64,000 nt of DNA from NCBI RefSeq assembly GCF_963169125.1, contig NC_084798.1:200875481-200939480 (forward strand), in the 5' to 3' direction. This document shows positions 1 through 9,968 of the stretch, one piece after another (the first letter of the stretch is position 1; the number at the start of each line of letters is the position of its first letter). Under the pieces are notes generated by a model that was given only the letters and a program-made list of their open reading frames with translations, made no database searches and had not been told where the DNA came from. The translations under genes were made by a program, and so were the position numbers. This stretch comes from Humulus lupulus. Lineage: Eukaryota > Streptophyta > Magnoliopsida > Rosales > Cannabaceae.

Positions 1-1006
1 GATGACAATTTCCTATATTTCTATGGTAAATTGAACCACGCAAGTAGCATTAATCTCAATCAACTTAATAACAGTTACACAATTAATTCAGATACTTTCA
101 TTCTAAATTAGAATTATGTCCAATATAACCACAGCATAATTAAATCTCACTTTTCAGATTTTGACTTAAAAACATATGTAAATGACTAAAGATGGCCAAT
201 CAATAATCAATTTAAAAGAACAGATTATATGGAATTGAAGAAGAGTGAAGAAGAAGGAAATTAAAATTGCATTAGGTCATAACAAAGATTCAAGTTATTC
301 AATTGAACATCCTAAACAGAAAATTAGTTCATAGTCATAGTGCTAATCACAACAAAAATTAAAGATAACATCAGGAAGAGAAGAAAAACATGTAAAAAAT
401 ACTCTAAGCTTCAGCCTCTAAAACCAGAACTTCTCCCTCGTCCGTACATACGTTTTTCTTCCCCTTTTTCGTCATTTAAAACCTAGGATTTAAGATTTTA
501 AAGAGGCGGGCCGCGGCTCTACATACACTATGCCGCGGCCCGTGTCATAATTCCTGGGCAGAAGATCCTCTCAATGCCGCGGCTCTCTGAAGCCATGCCG
601 CGGCCCGCATCAACAATTTCTGGGCAGAGTGCCCATCTATGCCGCGGCTCTCTCTAGCCATGCCGCGGCCCGAGGATTTCCTTAAAAACATTGCTTCTGT
701 TTCCCACCTAGCCGCGGCTCCACTTTGCTCATGCCGTGGCTCTTAAGGGATTTCTCAATTCTTCAAGTTTTCATCCCAAAATTTCACCAACACTTCCAAA
801 TTGTGTTGAGAACCATTCTTTATCAAAATATGATGGAAAACTCAGTTATTTCTTCCCTTTCTTTGGCATTTTCTTCCACATGCTCAATTCTTCCTGACAT
901 TCACAAAGACAAACAAACAAAGCATAAACCCGTGCTAAATGAAGGAAAAACAAAATAAAAGAGAACTAAAAACATCACCAAAACATGATAAAAACTAGAC
1001 TCAACA
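1..1006 (-). repeat. 3' LTR of element 1 (partial)
   Basis: This matches 10359-11362 almost base for base and ends TCAACA. By the length of the other copy (1394 bp), about 390 bp lie outside the window. On the minus strand the LTR begins TGTTGAG. It contains the CCGCGG array at 511-739. Confidence 0.95.
503..745. repeat. Phased CCGCGG palindrome array in LTR
   Basis: CCGCGG cores start at 511, 533, 577, 598, 642, 663 and 712, with a decayed CCGTGG at 734. Intervals are 22, 44, 21, 44, 21, 49 and 22 bp, giving a roughly 66-bp unit of two palindromes about 21 bp apart. CTGGGCAG occupies the third position in units one and two (552 and 620). The array lies upstream, in element orientation, of a TTTAAA-type AT-rich stretch (about 474-503) that could be the core promoter. 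Function unknown. Confidence 0.85.
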
Positions 1007-1022
1007 AACTCCCCCAAACTTA
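1007..1022 (-). other. Polypurine tract (plus-strand priming site) of element 1
   Basis: Directly inside the 3' LTR, the minus strand reads AAGTTTGGGGGAGTT up to the LTR start. That is the expected place and composition for the RNase H-resistant primer of second-strand synthesis. Confidence 0.85.
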
Positions 1023-2338
1023 ACCTTTACTCGCCCTCGAGTAAACCAAATTAAACTAACAAAAAGAAACAAACACAAATGAACAAGCTAAACCATCATT
1101 ACCATCTACAATGCTTTGCCAAAACTCATGAAATCTCAATTGCAATATTTATAACCAGAATTTCAGCTCAATTTCCTTAAAGTCCAACTTATACAATTCA
1201 ATTAGGGAAATCAATAATATATCATGAAAATGACTAAAACACTTGGATTCTATCATATATGCTCAACTCATTCCAGACAATTCCACAAACCAACTCTACA
1301 ATATGCTTGCATTACTTGACCTTCTCCACTAATGTCAACAACACATGTTTTGAAATCAAAAGGACTTTCACAGGTTATAGCGTTAGGCTTAGGCAAGGGT
1401 AGATGAAATTCTCATTTAGGCTCAGTCGTTACCATAAGCATAAAAACCTTGAAACCAACCAAATTTCTCTTTACCACACCAAAAATCACCCTTTTATACA
1501 ATTAGAGAGAGAGAGATTACATACTTTGATCATTTTTTATTTTTTTTTAAATATCACACTCCCCCAAACTTAAGATTTTCTATATCTATATAATCAAGGA
1601 GTGTAACAAAGTGATTCTTTTTTTTTTCTTTTTTTCTTTTTTTTCAAAGACTTCTCTCTCTCTTCTTTTTGTACAATCATACTACATTCCAATCATACCA
1701 AATCCTTACTATTCTTCATTCTTCTTTCCCACAAATTTTATACTTATGATAACAAAGGAAAAGGAAAACAAAAATAATGAAGTTAGGAAATTTAGGCTCA
1801 ATAGTATAATCAAGAACAAAAACCAAGTTTAAGGCTCAAAAAGGGTAACTAAGGATGATTAAATCAAGGTTGGCTTGAAAGGCACAATCGATCCAATAAA
1901 TTGCCTATATCACTTTTCTAAACACATGTCATCAATGATTTCGCCTCAAAGGCCAAATAATGCAAGTTCTATCAAAGTCAAATTATCGTTCCACCAACCC
2001 TAGTCAAACTCATATAATAAAATCCAAAATGTTGCATTTTCAAAACATATTAAAAATTTCCCACAAAACTTTTAGACTAAACTTTAAAACAATTGAACCA
2101 AGCACACAGTTGAATTCAATTTCCTTTTCACGAGCAAAGACAAAGCAACAACAGACAAGAATGATGGCTTAACAGTTGCATTGAACAACACAGAAAATAA
2201 CACAACAAACTAAACACTAAACTAAACAACGCACAAAACAAAACAAAACAAAATAAGCTCTCCCCCAAACTTAAAATGCACATTGTCCCCAATGTGATAA
2301 TGAAAAGAACAAGGAAAGAGAACTTACTTGATGCCACA
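1023..2338. other. Non-coding 3' region of element 1 with extra PPT-like copies
   Basis: No convincing gene. The region is AT-rich, with a T-rich run around 1530-1650. Two further copies of the polypurine-tract word (CTCCCCCAAACTTAA on the plus strand) lie near 1559 and 2260, and a third near 3702 lies upstream of ORF2. A splice-donor-like AAGTAAGTT (minus) sits at about 2323-2331, just after the ORF2 stop. Confidence 0.6.
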
Positions 2339-3624
2339 TCAGTATGGCGGAGGAGGTGGTGGAGGTGGCCACTGGTATGGAGTGTACTGGGGTGGAGGAA
2401 TGAAATAATTCTCATCAGCGGAGCTCATAGTCCACCTCGTCACTAACGCATTCAACTCCTCAATGTGAACTCGCCCGTACTCATTTTGTTGCACCATGAA
2501 GTCATTATAGTGCTGATTTTGCGCATGACTCAATTGGATTAAGTATTGATTTTGCTGAATAATGTAATCCAATCGGTCATGCGTATGCTGCGTGTGCTCA
2601 TCAATCGGTCCACCAATTGCCAAATTCGAAGGTGGGTTACTGGGGCCTGGTTCATGTGCTTCCTCCTCCTCAGCTTGATCGATGTCCACTGTGTCATCCG
2701 CCCGACTGCGCTTATTTTGCTGGCTAGGGGCAGGCGGCGTAAGAGAGGCCAAAGGGAATGCCTAAAAAAAGTCTGATTGATTGCCCCCATTGGCCTCCGG
2801 ACTAGATCACTGTTGTAAACTGGTACCTCATAAGTGTTGCAGAGGGTCGAGAGGAAGGTACCATGGGCGACACCAGCTGTAGTATTGAACCTGCTGATGT
2901 TGCGAATGCTATAGCGAATAATGCGACCCACATCAACTTTCATTTGAGTCATGATAGCATACACCAACAAACAGCGCTCTCTATCAACAGAAGACAGATG
3001 AGAAGTCGGCAGTAAACGTGCACTCACAAAATAAACCCACGCCTTCGCAATTGGGTTTAGCTGCCACCTGTACAACTCTTTGGGCCTCCCATTATGATAA
3101 TTGAAACGTGCCCCTTCCATACTCAAAACGGCAGCCACAGCATCATAGTCGGGCTCCTCAAAATGGGCCAATTGCCAATGTTCATCCTTTTGTGCAGACA
3201 ATGAGGGAAGGCCCAGTAATTGGTTAAATGCATAAGAGGTTGTAGGCACCAATTTACCCCTGATAAAATTGTTCTGTTCTGCATCTTGATATGAGAAATT
3301 GGCAAAAAATTCATATAACTGAGAGCAGTTGGCTGGGCCCACATGAGTAGAGTCACAAAGGAAACCCCACTTACGGCGCACTATCTCAGCTTTGATAATG
3401 CCATAACCAGGGTTTTGTACAGTAGTGGCCTCATTAAGCTCAAACCCCCTTTCCCTTACCACCAATCTCTTATAAATCTTTTTAAATAAATCAGCTGCGT
3501 CCTGATTGACAAATAAATTCGTGTCATAATCAGCGGGGGCAAGTGGTGTTGGTGGTGGTTGAGTGCGTGATGAGGATGCTTTCTTTGAGGAGGTGCCTCT
3601 AGGGGGGTTTCTCTTGGGACCCAT
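2339..3624 (-). pseudogene. ORF2 (extra ORF, Athila env-position gene), frameshifted
   Basis: The ORF lies between integrase and the 3' LTR, where Athila elements carry an env-like or 'putative plant transposon protein' ORF. I chose the ATG at 3622-3624 (MGPKRNPP...) because upstream codons do not look like protein. The N-terminus is basic and Pro/Ser-rich. The middle (about residues 40-280) is a globular region with many aromatic residues. The tail is acidic, then Gln/His-rich with coiled-coil character, and ends in a polyproline run. The frame breaks at the seven-base A run 2764-2770 (T run on the coding strand). The tail continues in another frame to the stop at 2339. No transmembrane segment or signal peptide is clear within it, so an envelope role is not supported. 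Confidence 0.65.
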
Positions 3625-4434
3625 AGTTTCTTTCAAACAAGAATAAACAAAACCCCCAAATAGGTTTTCAAGACTTTGGGCACAATTTTCCTTAGGTGTC
3701 ACTCCCCCAAACTTATGATTAACACAATCAACAGCACAAACACTAATTCCCAGATAAACAATCGACAAACCCCTTAAACGTCTCACAAGAAAAGCACAGA
3801 GCAATCCACAATACCACAATGCAAACTATTCTCCAATCACAAACACTAGAATAGGTAGGAGAAACTTACTTGAATGACACAAAAGTTCTTCTTTTTGTCT
3901 CCTTGGCTGATGGAAGTCTCTAAAATTAGAGAGAAAAAGAGGTTTTAGTGTGATGTAGATTGTGAGAGTGAGAGTGAATGAGAATATGGCTGATTTAGGG
4001 CTTTTTATCCCAAATTTCGGACTCGGGCCGCGGCATTACCTTGACCATGCCGCGGCCAGCATAAAATCTCCAGGGTACAATGCCGCGGCCCTCTGGTACC
4101 TATGCCGCGGCCCGCCTCGATTTTCTGGGAAAATTGGGGTTCAATGCCGCGGCCCTCCTCATCCATGCCGCGGCCCGCCCCTATACTTCAAAAATCCGTG
4201 GGCCTCTGGAACCCCCAATGCCGCGGCCCTTAAGAAATTCCTATTTTTTTTGATTTTTTTGATCTTTTTAAATTTTTTTTTATTTTTCACGTTTTTCACG
4301 ATTCTAAAAGTCCAAAAATAAACCAAATATCCATTGTTTACAAATACAAAAGTAAAATAAATAACAAGTAAAACATAGGGTGCCACCTACAAGCGCTGTC
4401 GTTAACGTCATTTAGCCGGACGCTCAACCCCTCT
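3625..4434. other. Spacer between integrase and ORF2 with second CCGCGG array
   Basis: No gene is supported here. A PPT-like word lies at 3701-3715. A splice-donor-like AAGTAAGTTT (minus) lies near 3866-3876, and a T-rich run at 4235-4300. Between 4026 and 4232 are seven CCGCGG palindromes starting at 4028, 4050, 4083, 4105, 4147, 4168 and 4221. The pair spacing of 21-22 bp matches the LTR array. Confidence 0.7.
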
Positions 4435-5386
4435 TCAGAGAGGCTTCAGAAGAAGGATAGACTTCGCTTGATCAAAACTACCACCCAAGTATGGCTTCAA
4501 TCTCTGACCATTGACTTTAAAGGAATCATCTGAATTGCCCCGAACTTCCACAGAACCATATGGAAAGACTTGAACGACAGTGAATGGCCCTGACCATCTT
4601 GACTTCAATTTGTCAGGAAACAGTCGCAGTCTTGAATTGAAAAGAAGTACCTGCTGCCCTGGTTGGAACTCTTTTCTGATTAAGTTCTTGTCATGCCAAG
4701 CCTTTGTTCTTTCTTTATAAATCTTGGTGTTCTCATAAGCCTCATTTATGAACTCGTCAAGTTCATTCAGTTGCAACAGCCTTCGTTCACTAGCGGCACT
4801 CCAATCAAAATTCAACTTTTTCATAGCCCAGAATGCCCTGTGCTCCAATTCAACTGGCAGATGACACGCTTTACCAACACCAACCTGTAAGGAGACATGC
4901 CTATTGGTGTTTTGAATGCAGTTCTGTAAGCCCAAATCGCATCATCTAACTTTTTCGACCAATTTTTCCTTGAACTGTCAACGGTCTTCTCAAGGATGCT
5001 TTTTATTTCTCTGTTTGAAACTTCAGCTTGCCCATTTGATTGAGGATGGTAAGGCAAAGCTTTCCGGTGATAAACTCCATAACGAGCCAACAATGCATCT
5101 AGTTGCTTATTCACAAAGTGTTTCCCTTCATCACTAATCAGAGCTCGGGGAGTGCCAAATCTAGTAAAAATATGTTTCTGCAGAAAATTAAGCACAGTTT
5201 TACCGTCATTGGCTCTAGTTGCTGCAGCCTCCACCCGTTTGGATACATAATCCATTGCCAATAGAATGTATTCATTGTTGTACGATGGTGGAAAAGGCCC
5301 CATGAAATCGATGCCCAAACGTCAAACAGTTCCCCCTCAAGAATCCCTTGTAAAGGCATTTCATTTCTCCTCGAGATATTACCAGT
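4435..5386 (-). pseudogene. Integrase core and C-terminus, out of frame with pol
   Basis: This continues the pol ORF that stops at 5387-5389. The catalytic core begins around GIDFMGPF, with the first Asp in AMDYVSKR, the second in ISDEGKHF and the Glu in GQAEVSNRE (DDE triad present). The C-terminal part carries the KSRWSGPF-type region typical of gypsy integrases. Breaks: an in-frame stop at 5387-5389, a one-base loss near 5315, and another near 4880 where the ORFs 4821-5318 and 4435-4935 overlap in different frames. The enzyme would normally join retroelement cDNA to chromosomal DNA in the nucleus. This copy cannot make it as one protein. Confidence 0.85.
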
Positions 5387-8155
5387 TCACTGACACCTAT
5401 CACAAGCTTTGACAAAAACATTGGCATCCTTGAATAATGAAGGCCAATAGAAACCACTTTGTAATACCTTGGCTGCTGTTCTTGAGGCTCCAAAGTGCCC
5501 TCCGCATTGTTGAGTATGACAGTGATTAAGAATGGACTGCATCTCTTCTTCAGGAACACACCGTCTGATAATCTGGTCAACACAGTGCCTATAGAGAATA
5601 GGTTCCTCCCAATAGTAGTGTTTCACCTCATAAAAGAATTTCTTTAATTGCTGCTTTGACATTTCAGGAGGCACAATTTTTGCAACTAAGAAATTCACTA
5701 TGTCTGCAAACCAAGGGACAGCTAAAGTTTCACTTACCCCAAACAACTGCTCATCAGGGAAGTGATCATTGATTTGCACTGCCTTCTTATTTTCAGTCTC
5801 CTCCAACTCAAGTCTAGAGAGATGATCAGCCACCACATTCTCGCTGCCCTTCTTGTCACGAATCTCCAAGTCAAATTCTTGAAGCAAAAGAATCCATCTA
5901 ATCAGGCGGGGCTTGGCATCTTTCTTTGACATCAAATATTTAATGGCAGAGTGATCAGTGTAGACAATCACTTTGTTACCAATCAGATATGGTCTAAATT
6001 TGTCACAAGCAAACACAATAGCTAGCAACTCTTTTTCTGTAGTGGCATAATTCAGCTGAGCATCATTTAGAGTCCGACTAGCATAGTAAATAGACCTGAA
6101 TACCTTGTCAATCCGCTGTCCCAGAACTGCCCCCACTGCGTAATCACTGGCATCACACATCAACTCAAAAGGCAATTCCCAATTCAGAGCTATCACAATT
6201 GGAGCAGAAATAAGCTTTTCTTTCAAGAAATTGAACGCCCTCAAACATTCGTCATTAAAGTCAAAGACAACTCCATTCATAAGCAGATTCGAGAGAGGCT
6301 TGGACACCTTTGAGAAATCTTTGATAAATCTTCGACAGAACCCAGCGTGACCAAGAAAACTTCTAACTCCTTTGACTGAAACTGGTGGAGGTAGCTTTTC
6401 AATGGTAGAAATTTTTGCTCTATCTACCTCAATTCCCTCACTTGAAATTTTATGGCCAAGAACAATCCCCTCTTTCACCATAAAATGGCATTTCTCCCAA
6501 TTCAGCACCAGATTTGCCATCTTACAACGACGCAGCACGTTCTCCAAGTGACCCAAACAGAGGTCGAATGATGAGCCAAAAACAGAGAAATCATCCATGA
6601 ATATCTCAATACACCGGTCTACCATGTCTGAAAATATGGCCATCATGCACCGTTGAAATGTTGCAGGGGCATTGCATAGTCCAAATGGCATTCTCCTGAA
6701 AGAAAATGTGCCATAAGGACATGTGAAGGTTGTTTTCTCTTGATCCTCTGGTGCAATAGCGATCTGATGATACCCAGAATACCCATCTAAGAAACAGTAG
6801 TAGCTATGGCCTGCCAATCTGTCAAGCATCTGATCAAGGAAAGGCAAAGGAAAATGATCCTTCCTTGTGGCCTTATTAAGCTTGCGGTAGTCTATACAAA
6901 TCCGCCACCCCGTTACAGTTCTGGTTGGAATGAGTTCATTTTTCTCATTTTTCACCACAGTCATTCCACCCTTCTTAGGTACCACTTGCACAGGACTCAC
7001 CCATGCACTATCAGAGATTGGGTAAATTACCCCAACATCCAACCATTTAAGAATTTGCTCCAACACTACTTCCTTCATAGCTGGATTGAGTCTTCTCTGG
7101 GCTTCTATGGATGGCTTGCTATTCTCCTCCAACAAAATTTTATGCATCACTGTCGATGGGCTGATTCCTCTAATATCTGCCAAGGTCCACCCAATGGCCA
7201 ATTTATGCTCCCTTAGAACCCTCAACAGTTTCTCCAATTCTACATTTGACAGGTCAGCTGACACAATGACAGGTAAGGTTTCATTCTCTCCTAGGTAAGC
7301 ATAGCGCAAGTGATCTGGGAGGACCTTTAATTCTAACTGTGGTGGCTGCTGAATGGAGGTTAGCGGTTTATCAGTCGCATCTGCTAATTCTTGAAACTTC
7401 TTCCAATATGGTTGGAAGGAGTTTATCCAGTTTACACATTCTCTGATCTCAGCTTCTTCATCATCATCGCCCTCATCACCCAATAATACTGCCTCTAAGG
7501 CATCACTGCTCACCCTTCTCTTGGAGATTGCCTTTTCTATCACATCCACATTAAAGCAACTGTCACTAGCCACCGGATACTTCATAGACTTGAAGACATT
7601 AAAGACCACCTCATCTCCTTGAACTCTAAGCTTAAGCTCTCCTTTGTGAACATCAATAAGAGCTTGGCCTGTGGCTAGAAATGGCCTACCAAGAATAATA
7701 GGGACATCTGTGTCCTCCTCCATGTCTAGAACAATAAAGTCAGCTGGAAATATGAACTTATCCACCTTCACAAGAACATCCTCAATAATACCTCGTGGAT
7801 GTGTTAACGATCGGTCTGCGAGCTGTAAAGTGACAGTTGTTGGTTTTGCCTCCCCCAAACCAAGTCTTTTAAACATAGATAAGGGCATCAGATTGATACT
7901 TGCCCCCAAATCACATAAGGCGTGCTTACACTCAAACTTGCCAATGGTGCAAGGTATAGTGAAACTCCCCAGATCTCTCAGCTTTTGGGGTAGCTTCCGT
8001 TGTAAAATCGCACTGCACTCTTCAGTGAGTGCTACAGTCTCATAGTTCTCCATTCTCCTTTTCTTTGACAAAATCTCTTTCATGAACTTAACATAACTGG
8101 GCATCTGCTCCAAGGCCTCAGCAAAAGGAATGTTTATGTGCAGCTTTTTAAACAC
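5387..8155 (-). CDS. pol: Athila-like pol: protease, reverse transcriptase, RNase H, integrase zinc domain
   Basis: A 922-residue ORF. The aspartic protease is near residues 66-160 (D82-L-G in DLGASIN, then ILGRPFL). RT is about 365-540, with FMDD at 519-522 and the LDGYSGYHQI motif. RNase H follows, with D668 (CDAS), E709 (EKEL) and D734 (TDHS). The integrase HHCC zinc region ends with CDRC and then an in-frame stop. The listed start is only the first Met after a stop. The frame runs upstream, across the stop at 8252-8254, into the end of gag, so gag and pol were once joined. Catalytic residues of protease, RT and RNase H look intact, while integrase is lost to the stop. Confidence 0.92.
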   Translation of the reverse strand: MFKKLHINIPFAEALEQMPSYVKFMKEILSKKRRMENYETVALTEECSAILQRKLPQKLRDLGSFTIPCTIGKFECKHALCDLGASINLMPLSMFKRLGLGEAKPTTVTLQLADRSLTHPRGIIEDVLVKVDKFIFPADFIVLDMEEDTDVPIILGRPFLATGQALIDVHKGELKLRVQGDEVVFNVFKSMKYPVASDSCFNVDVIEKAISKRRVSSDALEAVLLGDEGDDDEEAEIRECVNWINSFQPYWKKFQELADATDKPLTSIQQPPQLELKVLPDHLRYAYLGENETLPVIVSADLSNVELEKLLRVLREHKLAIGWTLADIRGISPSTVMHKILLEENSKPSIEAQRRLNPAMKEVVLEQILKWLDVGVIYPISDSAWVSPVQVVPKKGGMTVVKNEKNELIPTRTVTGWRICIDYRKLNKATRKDHFPLPFLDQMLDRLAGHSYYCFLDGYSGYHQIAIAPEDQEKTTFTCPYGTFSFRRMPFGLCNAPATFQRCMMAIFSDMVDRCIEIFMDDFSVFGSSFDLCLGHLENVLRRCKMANLVLNWEKCHFMVKEGIVLGHKISSEGIEVDRAKISTIEKLPPPVSVKGVRSFLGHAGFCRRFIKDFSKVSKPLSNLLMNGVVFDFNDECLRAFNFLKEKLISAPIVIALNWELPFELMCDASDYAVGAVLGQRIDKVFRSIYYASRTLNDAQLNYATTEKELLAIVFACDKFRPYLIGNKVIVYTDHSAIKYLMSKKDAKPRLIRWILLLQEFDLEIRDKKGSENVVADHLSRLELEETENKKAVQINDHFPDEQLFGVSETLAVPWFADIVNFLVAKIVPPEMSKQQLKKFFYEVKHYYWEEPILYRHCVDQIIRRCVPEEEMQSILNHCHTQQCGGHFGASRTAAKVLQSGFYWPSLFKDANVFVKACDRCQ

Positions 8156-8367
8156 CTCAAGAAACTTAGAGAAATGTTTATCAAGTGTAATCTTCCTAAG
8201 CCTCTGAGGGTATGGAACTCTAACTGGCTGCTCAATAACAACTGGCGGACTCTATTCTGACTGTTGATGGTCTTCAGTAACCCTCTCTGGATCAGACTGT
8301 TCACTCATCTCTTTATTCTGAACCACTGCCTGTGGAGGTCTAGACTGCTCAGTTTGCTTTCCACTCC

Positions 8368-9864
8368 TCAGAGTAATTGCCTGAACTTGCTCCTTGGGGT
8401 TAACTTCAGTATTACTAGGCAAGTTTCCAAGGGTCTGTTATTGAGCAAATTGGCCAACTGCCCAACCTGTGTCTCAAGGTTTCGAATAGAGGATCTAGTC
8501 TCAGTCATAAATTGAGTCTGAGTATTAGTAAGAGTCAATAAGGCAGCTTGCAGTTCATTAGGTCTCTCAGGTTGAGGCATTGATTGTTGAGGCCTAAACT
8601 GTTGTGATGATGAAGCTTGATTCATAGGTGGCTGAGGCATGTTATTCTGAAATTGGCCCTGAAACTGAGGTTGTTGGCCTTGATTATTCTTCCACGAAAA
8701 ATTGGGATGATTTCGCCACCCAGGATTGTAGTTGTTGGAGAATGGATTTTTGAGCGGCCTTTGAAAGTTTCCCACCGCTTGAACTTGGGCATGATCCATT
8801 GAGGTATTATTATTTATACAGATAGGGCACTGATCAACAGAATGAGCACCACCACACATTTCACACCTCACTACCATCTGAACCGCATTAGCAGAAACAC
8901 TGCTCTGTTGCAACTGCTTGGTCAAAGAGGTTACTTGCGCTGTTAAAGCAGTGATTGCATCCAGCTCATGCACCCCAGCTACCTTTCTAACTCCTGATGA
9001 TCTTTCCTCAGACCACTGATGGTTGTTTGTGGCCATGTCTTCTAGCAGCTCATATGCACCAGTTGCACTCTTACTCATAACTGTACCACCCGCTGCAGCA
9101 TCAATAATGGTTCTGGTTGTTGGACATAAACCATTGTAGAAATTCTGTACTAGCATCCACTCTTCAATGCCATGATGAGGACATCTTCTCAGGAGTTCCT
9201 TAAACCGTTCCCACGCCTCATACAATGACTCTCCGTCATTCTGGCAAAAGTTATTTATCTCTCCCCTCAATTTAGCAGCTTTGGACGGAGGGAAGAATTT
9301 GGACAAAAATTTCTGAGCTAGATCTTGCCAGGTGACAATAGAGTTTGGCTGCAGAGAGTTCAGCCAAATTTTGGCTCTGTCCCTTAGAGAAAATGGGAAA
9401 AGCCTGAGCTTGATTGCGTCATCACTCACCCCATTATATCTGAAGGTTCCACACAACTCCAGAAAATTGGACAAATGGGTGTGAGGATCTTCAGAGGGTA
9501 ACCCATTGAATTGCACAGAGGACTGCACCATTTGTAGAATAGCGGGCTTTATTTCAAAGTTGTTGGCCTCTACAGTTGGTAGGCGTATACTATTTTGTAC
9601 TCCCATCAGAGTGGGTAGCACATAATCTCTCAGGCTCCTCTCAGCATTGGTTTGAGCCTGAACCCCTTGTACAACTCCTGGATTTAGAACATTCCTACCA
9701 TCCCCGTCATTCTGTGCCATCTTCACAGAATTCTGGGCCTCTCTCTTGTTCTTTCTGATTTGATTGCAAGACTTTTCAATCTCGGGATTGAGAGGAACAA
9801 GTGTGTCTTTTCCTTTTCTGCCACGCATATACCAAAATTCACCTGAGATAGAAAAATTAAGCAA
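8368..9864 (-). CDS. gag: Athila-like gag (nucleocapsid polyprotein)
   Basis: An ORF of 498 residues. The likely start is the inner Met of [10 protein letters not shown] (codon 9826-9828), because the residues before it resemble non-coding leader. The Retrotrans_gag capsid region spans about residues 105-250, with conserved words such as WLNSLQP and LSKFFPP. A CCHC-type knuckle ([13 protein letters not shown], spacing C-x2-C-x3-H-x4-C) lies near residue 340. A Gln/Pro/Asn-rich linker follows. Near 8425 a one-base slip moves the reading from gag into the pol frame, so the last residues (after NNRP) are shadow sequence. The product packages element RNA. Confidence 0.9.
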   Translation of the reverse strand: MLNFSISGEFWYMRGRKGKDTLVPLNPEIEKSCNQIRKNKREAQNSVKMAQNDGDGRNVLNPGVVQGVQAQTNAERSLRDYVLPTLMGVQNSIRLPTVEANNFEIKPAILQMVQSSVQFNGLPSEDPHTHLSNFLELCGTFRYNGVSDDAIKLRLFPFSLRDRAKIWLNSLQPNSIVTWQDLAQKFLSKFFPPSKAAKLRGEINNFCQNDGESLYEAWERFKELLRRCPHHGIEEWMLVQNFYNGLCPTTRTIIDAAAGGTVMSKSATGAYELLEDMATNNHQWSEERSSGVRKVAGVHELDAITALTAQVTSLTKQLQQSSVSANAVQMVVRCEMCGGAHSVDQCPICINNNTSMDHAQVQAVGNFQRPLKNPFSNNYNPGWRNHPNFSWKNNQGQQPQFQGQFQNNMPQPPMNQASSSQQFRPQQSMPQPERPNELQAALLTLTNTQTQFMTETRSSIRNLETQVGQLANLLNNRPLETCLVILKLTPRSKFRQLL

Positions 9865-9944
9865 CTAAACAGATTAGAAACAAGAGAAATTAAAATCAAA
9901 TTAGAATAAAAATTAATTAGACTGATATTGATAATTATTTTCAG

Positions 9945-9962
9945 TCCCCGGCAACGGTGCCA
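9945..9962 (-). other. Primer binding site of element 1, tRNA-Asp type
   Basis: The plus-strand sequence TCCCCGGCAACGGTGCCA matches the 3' end of plant tRNA-Asp at 17 of 18 bases (from knowledge of that tRNA). It lies 6 bases from the 5' LTR. Athila elements commonly use this primer. Confidence 0.85.
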
Positions 9963-9968
9963 AAAACT

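Noticed and set aside
725..958. 77-codon ORF repeated at 11081-11314
   Set aside because: It lies in both LTRs of element 1, so the duplication is the LTR itself. No domain and no coding pattern.
3625..3819. N-terminal extension of ORF2 to the Met at 3819
   Set aside because: Hydrophobic start could mimic a signal peptide, but it covers the PPT-like word and donor-like region. The Met at 3624 fits better.
6806..7216. 136-codon plus-strand ORF across pol
   Set aside because: Shadow of the strongly supported RT on the opposite strand.
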